64,000 bases of DNA from Agrocybe praecox (Eukaryota; Basidiomycota; Agaricomycetes; Agaricales; Agrocybaceae), in NCBI GenBank assembly GCA_964017145.1, contig OZ024852.1, forward strand, positions 3,225,945 to 3,289,944. The letters are read 5' to 3'. The notes under the pieces were generated by a model. That model saw only the letters and a program-made list of their open reading frames with translations. It was not told the DNA's origin and ran no database searches. Below are positions 1-9,775 of the stretch, in pieces. Each line of letters begins with the position of its first letter. Positions within the stretch are counted from its first letter, which is position 1. The position numbers and the translations under genes were made by a program.

Positions 1-237
1 GGAGGGGGGGGGTCGACCTTGTTCGCAGTGATGGCATTGACACTGCGAGAGTGGGTCGGGCCTGATCCTGATGACAACCCGAATATGAACGATGGGTTTA
101 CGATTGACAGAGTCGTTCGGGGGAGAGTGTGCCCAGTCCAGAAAGGAGCACAAGCGTGGCTTCGGGGTTATGGTACAGTATGCATGCTGCTGGGTTTAGT
201 GGTGCTGGGTTGGCAGCGAATGCTATGGTTCTCCTAG
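1..237 (+). pseudogene. Truncated copy of the 31-kb membrane-protein gene
   Basis: This edge fragment reads in the same sense as the minus-strand gene at 30.15-31.79 kb. Shared stretches include a DPDDxP acidic motif, xGxTID, and the membrane segment TVCMLLGLVVLGWQRM, which is nearly identical in both. The DNA around GTCGACCTTGTTC and TGATGGCATTGACACTGCGA also matches, so this is a true duplicate. Compared with that gene, the copy has lost the charged stretch (DFNDFSKERERLERRRE) before the membrane segment, and it stops right after that segment. The homology runs off the left edge of the window, so more of the copy may lie outside. No ATG start is visible. It is best read as a decayed partial duplicate. 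Confidence 0.65.
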
Positions 238-542
238 CCTAGTCACTACCAAAAAGTGACAAAGTTTATGATGTCGGCAAAATTTCCCCTTTTTCTTGTT
301 CCTTTGGGGAAAACACTCCGTTTGTCAAGGGGAATAAAAAAATCCACGGAGAGTCATAGCACTTTTATGAGCTCTTGTAGACCGGTGAAATGCTAATTGA
401 TGAATTTACACGAGAAGGAAATTTCTGACAGATTATTTTAAGAACATGAATCTCCGGAACGGCAAGACAGTTTTTGTTTTCTTTTGTGCGTAGACCATTT
501 ATACGTGATATAAAATAACGGAATTAATATTTGATTCCATTA
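238..542. other. Gene-free stretch
   Basis: This is AT-rich DNA with stops in all frames and no recognised gene. It ends in TTA (540-542), the left target duplication of the TIR element that follows. Confidence 0.5.
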
Positions 543-1693
543 CACGGCGGACAAATGCTTGTCAAGTCCGATTCAGTCGGAGCTTGTCAAGTGCTGTGTC
601 ACTTGGTTGTCAAATTGATGGCTGGACGAAGCCGTCGGTCGCCCGCCCACCGGCGCGACTCTCAAAGATGAACCGCCCCAGTTGAACCGCCAAGGTCATC
701 CACTGGCAAACGGCTCACAATTGGTTGCGATTAGCCCTTTCCATATGGCGAGGCCCCCATCAACTGTAGGCTGTCGGTACTCAGCCGTCGAGGACTGGGT
801 ATCCCAACGCAAACTCGCAATAGCTGAAAAAATATCCATTACCTCCCAACTGAGCATTGCGAAGACAGAAACTTACTTTCTACGCTCGTAATTGAATCCC
901 ACTGAAAGGATTGCTCGTCATGAGTATTCGAGGTAGTAGCAGGTGCGGTCGGCCCCTAAGTCCATCTCGAATGGCTCCAGCATTGATGATTCGCAAGCTC
1001 GAAGTCCTCTGCACGATTTTTTTTCGGGGTCGAAGGTGCAATCATCTGGCCGGAACCAATCTCTCCATCATCAGTTGTGCAATTCTTCTTGCTGCATTTC
1101 TTTCGACATACACAGAGTACGCGAGGATAAGATACAAGCCATGGAAAACCGAAGCAGAAAAAAAGCCTTTATTTTTGGAGGGCAGAGGCACAAATAGAAA
1201 CGGATAGAAACTAGATCTGGACAAACACACGATTGAAAGGTCTGATTTCTTGCTAATTTACAAACCCTTCCTTCCACTTCTTCACCCTGCACTCAGCGCA
1301 GAAGCTACAGCCTTTCCGGTCTCCAAACATCCTTCCCCGGCGATAAACATTTCGGTTTCCAGCCTCTGGCAGGCTACAAGAAGAGACCCAAGCTAATTTT
1401 CCGGTCCAAATGGTGTCACTGCATGGTATTCAGTGGGAAGAGGGGTAGATATGCACGTAGATGTGGTGAATTTGTGCTGTAATTTGGAAAGGAGAAGAAA
1501 CTGACGAATTCACGTAGATGTGGAAAGGATTGAAGAAAGGATTGGCACGGCGATCTCGGTCAACGTCGGTTCGGTAGTGTGTGAGACATTGAACCGGCTC
1601 GGTGAGATGCCGTGAGCGCACTTGACAAATCACTTGACACATGACTTGACAGGCTCCGCCGGATTCGGACTTGACAAGCATTTGTCCGCCGTG
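543..1693. mobile_element. Non-autonomous TIR transposon, TTA target duplication
   Basis: The left end, CACGGCGGACAAATGCTTGT at 543, and the inverted right end, ACAAGCATTTGTCCGCCGTG up to 1693, are matching terminal inverted repeats. The match continues inward for about 45-50 bp with a few substitutions. The element is flanked by TTA on both sides (540-542 and 1694-1696). The subterminal zones carry several copies of CTTGTCAAGT-like motifs on both sides, as in binding-site arrays used by some DNA transposases. No transposase is encoded inside, and the short open frames show no family. A 3-bp TWA target fits PIF/Harbinger. The terminal CAC and the subterminal repeats would also fit a CACTA-type element. 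Length is 1151 bp. Confidence 0.75.
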
Positions 1694-1696
1694 TTA

Positions 1697-3300
1697 GTGT
1701 CCGAATTTTACAATTTAAACTTGAAGCTCTCTCTTGGATTTTCATAATACCAGAATACAAAAGTTATCATTACCAGTACTAGTTATTTTACCTGACAGTC
1801 CCGCGGTATTATTTAAATTACCCGTGATCTGAGAGCCATGCTAAACTCGAGGAGAAGAAGAGAAAATAAGGGCAAAAACGAAGATGAAAAATGTCGCACC
1901 TCAGTTTGCACTTTCCTGCCATCCTCTCGCTGCCTACAGTGTTCTCCCATATGCACGCTCGTCGGCCCGGGTAACATTACCACGTGGCTCTTGTGTTCTG
2001 TTGAAATTCGCACGTTGATGACCGACTTATATTTAGTCGTTCGTGGTTCCTGTTCCTTCGAATTTCGGTTGTTGACATTCTGCTCGGTGATGAGCTCGTC
2101 TTGATTGTGAATTACCCAAAGGTGAGTAGCATGTATGATTCAAACAAAGATCACAAACTCACAAATTTATGCTCTGCCCGCAGTGCAACCTCGCCATTCT
2201 TACTCGCTCTGCATGCCAGTTGCAATTGTCGGTCCTCGCTTGTAAGTGCACGGTCTCGTTGAATTTGAATCGTCTCTGACGTCTCCCGTCGCAGCTCGAT
2301 ACGAGCACGACATGACATCGTGTATGGTTTCCCCGCATTTACTTCAACACATGAACATGCACGCTGCACCCTGGTAGTCGATACAACGGGCTGGGAGGGT
2401 GAGTGGAGGATTGAATTTGCCAAGATACGAAGCTTACCAGCTTGCTCTCGAAGCCAACCACCCCGAGACGTTTCGAATTTGCATCCGTAGTCGGCCTCGC
2501 TCGTACGTCTTCTCAAATTCCTCCCGTCGCAGCTCGCTATTAAAACGAAACAGGCACCGGATAGGTTTCCATCCATCTCCTTGGACACATGCTGGTACTC
2601 CATGCAGCGAGTTGGGTGTGATGGTGAGCGGCAATTTGTTTTCAACAGCGGGAGGAGACTTACAGTCTCGACACGATTTTGCAGTTGCCAGTCGCCGTCG
2701 TCCTCGTCCTCGCAGGTACATGTCCACCCCGCGATGCTGTGCTGCATCGTATGGTATGTATTTTGTGCCATCCAACGTTGTTCGCTCGCTGACTATCCTG
2801 TTCGACGTGCTAGATATGTGCAGTGATAGTCCGAGTAAGTGATATGCTACGGATCATCGTGAATGTAATCTTACCATGTGCATCCAGAAACTCCGTGTGG
2901 CTGGATAAGACGCTTGGTGGTATTCTGATAGTAGAGTCTGGGGTCAGAGAAGGTAAGCAAACATCAAATACAATTGAGGACCGCAAACTTACGACGACAG
3001 CAGATATCCAACTCGCGACCGTCAAGGTTGACGGATCTCTCAGCGTCGGTGGAAGGTTCCCACCGAGCGAAGACGTTGACTTGCGCTCCTTCGAACGGGA
3101 TCACATCGCGACCTAGAGTGTAAAGTCGTGTCCTCCGAAGTGGTCCTCGCATGAACCTGCGCCTGCGCCGTACTCATGCTCGTAGCGCCGGCGGTAGAGG
3201 GTTCTTTCGAACTGGGACTTCTCTCTCGCGTTCATACCCACATTCGACGTTGACAAGTTTGCACCGCACCAGACGCATTCGAACCCGGACCCGAACCAGA
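1697..3300. other. Unassigned region with splice-like exon fragments
   Basis: No convincing gene. On the plus strand, several short open stretches are bounded by good GT and AG signals: an open stretch ending in DILLGDELVLIVNYPK just before a GTGAGT at about 2122, and further ones ending near 2400, 2630 and 2955. They do not assemble into one frame, and no family is recognised. A sequence containing CCCGTCGCAGCTCG occurs twice, near 2288 and 2523, in similar surroundings, which suggests an old internal duplication of about 235 bp. The longest minus-strand frame (2151-2771) has an antisense-like composition and is not called. Confidence 0.3.
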
Positions 3301-3589
3301 AGGTGCAAAGGGTGAGGCATGCCCCCAACTCAACGAAAACGGCTCAGTTAACAACTTTGCCGAGAAGGATCGACTCCTCGTCTTTGTTTTCTTCCCTTTC
3401 CTCCTCCTGCGGCGTTCTCATTCCTGACGGTAACCAGGGACATAATTGTCCTCTGTATCATTGGGTGTTCGGGTCCGGGTCCGGATTTGGAAGTGGACGC
3501 GAAGGAGGATCCCGGTCCATGTTCGGGCGGGAAGGGTTCGAAGGAGGATGTGAAGTAGGAACGGAAGGAGGATGTGAAAGAACCACCAG

Positions 3590-4020
3590 TTAATCAAGAC
3601 CCGTAGGCCTGAGCGTGCGTACTACTCGACCCTGACGCGCTATCACCACTCCCATTCGCACCACCAATGCCCCTACCCAGGCCCATGCCCGAGCCCAAAT
3701 GAAGACACACACCCCGTAGACACAGAGGCATGCGAGGGTGTCGGCGTAGAAGCAGACGAAGCAGGAGAAATTGCACCAGCAGGAGAAAGGAGGGCAGCAT
3801 CCAGCATGCACGGCGTTGAGAGTATCAAGAGGTGGTGTGTGGATGGAGAGGCTGCTACGACCGATGCGGGTAGTATAGGCGGGGACGATCCAGATGAAGA
3901 TGAGGAGGATGAGTAAGATGAAGTTAAGAGTGTTTGATGGATGGAAGATGTCATCCGTCGACGCGTCAGACCAGCTTAGTGACTCAAGTGAGGGTCTCGC
4001 CAAGAAACGACAGAAGCTTC
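3590..4020 (-). pseudogene. Decayed copy of the membrane-protein gene Ser/Thr tail
   Basis: The minus strand between about 3954 and 3673 encodes an SSSSSSSGSSPP run, then LLSPAGAISPASSASTPTP. This parallels the low-complexity tail of the gene at 30.9-31.25 kb (SSSSDGSSSPTVPASDV ... AGITSPASSTSTPTP). The frame drifts between two minus-strand phases, and no start or stop is in a sensible place, so it is a degenerate fragment. It lies beside the acyl-CoA synthetase remnant, as the fuller copy does on the other side of the window. Low-complexity similarity alone would be weak evidence. The order of motifs and the neighbourhood make duplication likely. Confidence 0.45.
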
Positions 4021-4109
4021 GACAGGTCGGAAATTAAACGTCGGTCTCGTCGGTGACTCTTCTCCATCATCGTCTCCTCCGTCGTCATCATCTCCTATAT
4101 CTTTTGCCC

Positions 4110-5290
4110 AGTAGTGGCAGCAGTTCGATCAGCTCCTAGTTATGTACGATTTTCGTGGTGCTCAGCTTCTGGCTTTATAGAGCCAATCAAATCGCAGCGC
4201 TCGGAGGATCCCATAGTACGTGCAATCCACATCAACGACCTCCGTTCCGTAAAACACCCCCTTGAGTTGTCCATTCTCTTTACCCATCGCCCAACAGGAG
4301 CCCCCAAAGGAGTCGTACTTGCCCACGGAAACTTGCTAGCGGCCGTAGGAGCTGTATGCACTGTTTTTGGCCCTCACCTCCCTGCAGGAGGTACGTTCAT
4401 CGCGTACCATCCTTGGGCACATGTTCTGGAATGTGTCTTCGAGCACTGTACGGTCTTTGTCGGTATTGCCTGTGGTTACTAGCGTCCCAGCTGCTTATGA
4501 ATTACGAGACTTTCGAAAGAGGGTTCTCGGTAAAGTCAACGGAGGTGCAGTAGCGAAACGGGTGTTCAATCTGGCAGTGGCTTTGAAGAAAGACGCTGGT
4601 AAAATGATCCCCGGTGTCAACAACTGTTTAGTCGATTTGTTGATATCTCCCAAAATTCAAGAAGCAGTGAGCGGCGAAATCTTTCTCTCTGTCAACGGAG
4701 GTGCAGGAATCAGCAAATCGATGAAGGAATTCTTCAATCTGGCTGTTATGCCTGTCACCCAAGGCGAGTTATTATCTTTTTCTGCGCAATTACAGTTTGA
4801 TAACATGGCGCTGCACTTTCGTAGGCTATGTTCTCATTGAAACATGCGCAATGGGCGCCTTTTGTCTCCAGGGCTACTGTCATTTGGTCCTGTTGGCGTT
4901 ATCGGCCCTTCTTTTGAGATGAAACTCGTCGACATACTTGACATATTTCTCTTCCACGGAACCCAAAGTCTCGTAGGTCTATCTAACATACACTAGGTTA
5001 CTCTTCTAAATTTTCTTCCTCTACAGGTCGAAAGAAAAGGTGAATCCTCTGTCGATGTCTGCGACAGATCACCTGGCCCAGGGCGAAATTTTGAGTTCGT
5101 GGACCATCACGGTCACGAAAGGATACTTTAACCGTCCGGATGTAAACAATGATACGTCTATAGAATATATTCTCCGCTTTTCCTTCGTCAGATTCAGAAT
5201 GATGGAACGCTCTCGATCATCGACCGTTTGAAAAACCTCGTCAAACTCACTGATGGCGAATGCATTGCGTTAGAGCGCCAGGTTATATAA
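4110..5290 (+). pseudogene. Long-chain acyl-CoA synthetase remnant (copy 1)
   Basis: Frames on the plus strand show landmarks of the AMP-binding (ANL) superfamily, fungal long-chain fatty acyl-CoA synthetase type. The phosphate-binding motif TGAPKGVVLAHGN lies near 4290-4335, followed by AYHPWAHVLE, then FLSVNGGAGIS in another frame. Near the end comes a conserved late motif, SIIDRLKNLVKLTDGE, near 5212-5265. In the family these belong to one protein of about 650-700 residues that activates fatty acids with ATP and CoA. Here the reading shifts among three frames, the amino-terminal third is absent, and the carboxy end stops just after DGECIALER. It cannot encode an enzyme. Parallel remnants lie at 7.6-8.06 kb and 36.06-37.56 kb. 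Confidence 0.8.
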
Positions 5291-5915
5291 TAAACGTAGG
5301 ACGGAAGTCAAGACTTTTCAACTCTTAGGCTTCGCTAATTGGAACAGAATCTAATTAATACATGTTCCTTACTATCAGCACAACCCTGTTGAAACTTGAT
5401 AGTAGGAAATTTGTATGCATTAACAATTATACTTTGGCGGCGGCGAGCAAATTGTTTTAGTTAGGCCTGCAGAGCAAGGTATGTAAAAGAACACACGCGA
5501 CGCTTTATTGCTTCGTGTTCAAATGCACGACAGAAACTAGGAAATTGTGTCCTATTCCATATTATAGATATTTCACCAGGTCGCGCGTTTATTTGGGTTG
5601 CGGCTCTTCGGAGAACATAATCCTGGTGGCATTCATTATCAGGGAAAAGGACAGTGTATTGGGCTGTTCGGCCAGGGAATCTAAAATTATCCCTCCTCTA
5701 ACTAGCAAATGGCTTGCGTTTGGCTCGCGTGATGATTTTCTTCGACTATCATGAGCTCCTGCCATGAATTTCAAAGTAGGGCATGCCGCCCGTCAAAGTA
5801 CCAAAAGCGAGGAAGCCCTAGGGTAGTCATATCAAAATGGACCATCGACTACGAGCTCAAGAGGGTTCAGAGATGTGTATCGTGCTTTGTACAACTCTTG
5901 ATCAGACTGGCAGCC
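5283..5915 (+). repeat. Anonymous segment duplicated at 33.93-34.36 kb (inverted)
   Basis: The sequence from about 5290 (GGACGGAAGTCAAGA) through AAGAGGGTTCAGA near 5860 to about 5910 matches the reverse complement of 34.36-33.93 kb over most of its length. About 200 bp at 5490-5710 are extra here. Both copies keep a frame with motifs like DHRLRAQEGSE and TTLDQTG or TALDQTG, so it may derive from a coding exon or a conserved UTR. No family is recognised. It follows the acyl-CoA synthetase remnant directly. In the other copy an F-box gene lies between the two. Confidence 0.6.
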
Positions 5916-6565
5916 TACAGGTAGAACAAAGAATTTCACCACCAAGTTGGTGCTGTCAAGCCAAAGTTCATTTGCTCGCGACGGATTCTGGAGCCATCCA
6001 GTCTGGCTCGGACGGAGACAAATGTACTCGGATACGGATCAAGGGGTCTCGCAAGGTTGCAGTAGCGCTCAAGAGTCAAGGAATAATGACATTCGGGTAT
6101 GTGCATCGCGCTGAAATGGGATATATATGCCATTCAATCGAATCTGCCCTGGCCATTTGCACTGCCACACTACCTGCCTGACCACCGTCAACCATCATCC
6201 GATATCAATGTTCAATATTCAATATTGATAGTCGATGATGCATGATGGTTGATGCGGACGGTGATCGGGGCAAGTAGTGTGGCGGTGTAACTGGCCTGGT
6301 CAGATTAGATTAGATAGCATAAATGTCCCATTTCAGCACAACGCGCATACAACGCGCATACCTGAATAACATTACTCCTTAAATATTGACAACTACTGCC
6401 ACCTTGCGAGACTTTTTGACGCGTATCCGAGCTCATTTTTCTCAGTCCGAGACTCCGAGCCAGACTGGACGGGTTCTAAAACCGTCGCGAGCATCTGAAC
6501 TTTGGCTTGACCCGGTACAACAGGCACCTACTTGGTGGTGAAATCTCCAAGTTTTTCTACCTGTG
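5916..6565. repeat. Large inverted repeat (arms about 260-300 bp)
   Basis: The left arm (about 5916-6178) and the right arm (about 6262-6565) are imperfect reverse complements. Matched landmarks are ACAGGTAGAA against TTCTACCTGT at the outer ends, CACCAAGTTGGTG against CACCTACTTGGTGG, CAAGCCAAAGTTCA against TGAACTTTGGCTTG, and GGCAGGTAGTGTGGC-type sequence at the inner ends. The roughly 80-bp core holds its own small palindrome around CAATATTCAATATTG. A single right-arm-like copy, with CCTGGTCAGATTAGATTAGA intact, lies at 32.85-33.14 kb. This is either a foldback-type element or the centre of a palindromic duplication. The collinear flanks favour the second. Confidence 0.75.
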
Positions 6566-6628
6566 GGGCCTGAACGCTAAGTTTATTGTTGGAATTTTAT
6601 TCATATGTCTACGAATAAAACGGCTCAC

Positions 6629-7348
6629 AGGTATGGCTGTTCATTTGCTGAAAATAAAAAATTATATAGTTGAGCCATATAGTTAGTATGTTGTACATTA
6701 TCATATATCTCAATAAATATATACATTACCTTTATTATCCAACATACTCATCAGATCATCTAACATACTTGTTGGATTGTCAAACATATGTGTCAGATTG
6801 TCAAACACACAACTCACATTATCCAACACATGTGTTGTATTATCCATTATATACATTAGATTGTCCAATGTATATGCTGTGTTATCCAACATAGTTGAGC
6901 TTCGTTTCCATACATATAGTCGCTTAAAATGCCGGCGATGGCGGCCATTTTTGATGGCTGTTGGAATCCGTTTATAGGGGCCGAAGCCTGGCCATCAAAA
7001 GAAGGCTCAAAATTGTCCGGCAAGGACGGCATCATAGCCGATCGAGAGTAAGATAACTGCCTTGAACTATGTTGGATAATCCAACATGTATATTGGACAA
7101 TCCAAATTATATGTTGGACAACCCGACAAATAAGTTGGATAATCTGAGAACTATGTTGAACAACCCGACAAATATGTTGGATAATCTGACAACTATGTTG
7201 GACAACCTGACAACTATGTTGGACAATCCAACTTATGAGTTGGATAGTGAAGATAATGTATATATTCATTCAAAAATATGTACAACATACTAATTACATT
7301 GTAGAAGTATATACTTTTTTATTTTCAGCAAATGGACAGCCATAACCT
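6629..7348. mobile_element. TIR element built of 21-bp repeats in opposed arrays
   Basis: The ends AGGTATGGCTGTTCATTTGC (from 6629) and the inverse of CAAATGGACAGCCATAACCT (to 7348) form terminal inverted repeats. The inverted homology continues inward through AGTATGTTGTACAT. Inside lie two opposed arrays of a roughly 21-bp unit, AACTATGTTGGATAATCTGAC-like in the right array (about 7063-7250) and its reverse complement in the left array (about 6738-6895). They surround a unique core of about 160 bp. The 21-bp period gives a fortuitous heptad-like open frame (MLDNPTx), which should not be taken for a gene. No transposase is present. No clear target duplication was found. Confidence 0.7.
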
Positions 7349-7480
7349 CTGGGAAACGGTCGTGATTTCGAGTTCCATCGCGACACAAACCATGCAGACG
7401 ATAGTGGCGTAGTACCATAATGACAGGTGAGAACAGTATTAATGGGATAAGAGTGATCATTATACTTCGCAGTCATGATG
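7349..7480. repeat. Segment shared with 33.41-33.52 kb
   Basis: The sequence around CGCAGACGAT / TGCAGACGAT and TTGATGGGATA / TTAATGGGATA matches in the same orientation in both places. On the minus strand both give a YPINT...PLSSA frame, so it may be a remnant of an exon. No family is recognised. Confidence 0.5.
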
Positions 7481-7589
7481 CACCCCCACCTCTAGGATTG
7501 ACCTCTTTGCTGAATATTGAGTAAAAGTAAATGGGAAATGCTGCTGAATGTTGGTGCAGGGAGTACCCACCTTGATTGTTTAGCACACT

Positions 7590-8060
7590 CCTGCAAGAGA
7601 AAAAAAAATTAAAAAGAAGGCTGTACCTTTATTTAGACCTTAAATCTCTTGCCAATCTTCGCACGATTCAGCTTCTGTGCGACTGTGACCAATCCATTCC
7701 TTGGGGTCCACCCTTCCGGAGATAAAACAACATAAGAGAGTGCTTGCGCCCTTGCAACACCATTTTTATTCGCAAGAGTATTGCACCAGTTGGATAGATA
7801 CACAAGTTGGCAACAAGATCACAGGACTTTCATATTGCTTCGAGAGGCTCCAACGCGATGTGTTTGCCATTAGGGAGTTTGACGAGTTTTTTTCAAGTGG
7901 TCAATGATTGAGAGTGTTCCATCTGCGTTCCATTGACCAATGTCACCCATATGGAACATATATAGTTGCCCATCCGCCGAAAAATTAAATTGGTAGATAT
8001 ACACCCGTGAACCACAATGGGGTTCTCAGTAGATCCTTCTCTCGCACCTCCAAGGAAATT
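7590..8060 (-). pseudogene. Acyl-CoA synthetase carboxy-terminal remnant (copy 3)
   Basis: On the minus strand, interrupted frames give HMGDIGQWNADG-like and TLSIIDHLKK motifs, then a terminal part in which GLVTAAQKLN- and FKVKIK-like readings can be recognised by comparison with the copy at 36.06-36.5 kb. DNA similarity to that copy, in the same orientation, is clear over about 400 bp, including the AAGGCTGTACCTTTATTT tail. The fragment is truncated before the ATP-binding part, and its start side lies next to the TIR element at 8134. It has frameshifts and stops and cannot be functional. Confidence 0.7.
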
Positions 8061-8133
8061 GTTCTGTGCATTGTAGAGCATATCACGGAGGAACTCGGAA
8101 TGAAGAGTGAGACGAGATGAGTTGGTCTTGAAG

Positions 8134-9376
8134 CCCAGTGAGAAATGGCTCTCGCCTTATACAATGTCATGCATCTATACATCTCTTTTGTACGCGGTTA
8201 TACGTTTTGCACATATGGACCGATTTGTTGTATGACATTTACAACTTCTCACAGTGGTATACAACCAGATATATGTACACGGTGATTTTATATATTTCTT
8301 ATTCTAATTACATACAACCATATCTAGTGGGACACCGAGAGTCTTACATATAGCACCATACAATGAAATCAAATGTTTCCTACACCGAGCGGCCCCCTCC
8401 CCCTTCCGTATGTACTCGTATCTGACATCCTAAGTGTATTTATTAGAATCTGTCAAACTACCAGAGGTCGGTTCCAGACATACCGCATCAACCAAGCTTG
8501 GACATATGCTTGAGCTGAGTTTTGTGCATACTGGGGTAAGCGCCGGGACTTCAAATTGAGGCCTTGAGGATCGGAGGGGATAAATCCGACCTGCACATGT
8601 ATTCTAAATTGTATGAGCATACACAACGAACTTTTAGCACAAAAATATATTGCACCTGTTGGTTGACTACACTGTAGTAAAACCTGCCGTCAGAACTTTG
8701 CCGTTTCTGGGACTACTTAGACATAGATCGCTCTGTGGTCCGTGGACGTGAGAACAATAAGCGAGACGAGTGGATGCGATGATGATATGAGTCAACCAGA
8801 AATGTAAAAAATATGCGCATATATGCGCTGAAAAAATGAATTAAAGCCCCATAGAACGTACCGAGTCTATCCTCCCTCCAATACATCTGTCAGGACCCTC
8901 GCAAAGTGTCTCCGGACCCATAGTTTATTGTTTGCATCAAACACAAGTATTGAGCGACCCAAGAGCAGGGTTCGCATAATGGCAGTGAGAATGACGTGTC
9001 AGGACAAGATGGAAGGAGAGGAAGAGGAGTGGGGGACTTGAAAGTATTGTGCGGCACTTGAACCAAGCAAATGTGTCACCGGCTTTACGCAATAACCAAT
9101 TTGCAATGGTAATTGGTCTGGGACGGGACATTGGGTGACAGTAAAGTTGACATCAAAGTTAAATTGGACCACAGCTTCTGTAGGATGAAGAAGTGTTTGT
9201 TTGGCGTGTGGAGTGCCGTGATTTTAATGAAAGAATGTTATGAGTTGTACGCGGTTATATACGGTTATCATGAGGTATCGAGAATACGCTAGGTTGTTGT
9301 ACTTTGTTGTATAATATTGTAAAAGGTATGTATAATTACATATGTTTGTATCTGGCGAGAACCATTTCTCACTGGG
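8134..9376. mobile_element. Non-autonomous hAT-like TIR element, 1.24 kb
   Basis: The terminal inverted repeats are CCCAGTGAGAAATGG(C/T)TCTCGCC, 23 bp with one mismatch, at 8134 and, inverted, ending at 9376. The element is flanked by a perfect direct repeat CTTGAAG (8127-8133 and 9377-9383), a 7-bp target duplication. Short TIRs of this kind with a 7-8 bp duplication suggest the hAT superfamily, although hAT duplications are usually 8 bp. Inside, TACGCGGTTATA occurs near both ends. There is no transposase frame. The longest open frame (minus, near 8.94-9.13 kb) has no recognisable domain. Confidence 0.75.
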
Positions 9377-9775
9377 CTTGAAGCCCTGTACATCGACCTA
9401 ATAATAACATGGAAGCAAATAATATCAGTAAGACACATCGAGGGAATTAGTCTTAAAATAACAGACAGAGAATGCAACCATGTAGACTTCCCTATCAAAG
9501 TCTGGATGGTAAACGGTTTGAGATACAGGCATCTCACTGAGAGCATTGGAATTCTTGATGTCAGAATCGGTGGACATTGGGCGGTTGATTGAAATAAGCT
9601 GAAGAGAAAGCAAGGTACAATTTGAAGATAGCAACACAAAAGCGGACATTTATAATCTTCTCGGCTCCAGTCATTCTGACCCATGTATATTTAGATCCAT
9701 CACATGTACACCAGAATACACGATGAGCATAGAGAATTTTAAAACGAACAGGGGTGATCTGAACCATATCGCAAC

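Noticed and set aside
2151..2771. 206-codon minus-strand open frame
   Set aside because: It overlaps several equally open plus-strand frames. Composition (scattered Cys, Arg and Ser, no hydrophobic core) looks antisense, and no domain or intron logic supports it.
6738..7250. CRISPR-like array
   Set aside because: Units are contiguous 21-bp repeats without spacers, in two opposed orientations, in a eukaryotic genome.
7063..7293. Repeat protein with LDNPT heptads
   Set aside because: It is the translation of the 21-bp repeat array inside a TIR element. The opposite array gives the same peptide on the other strand.
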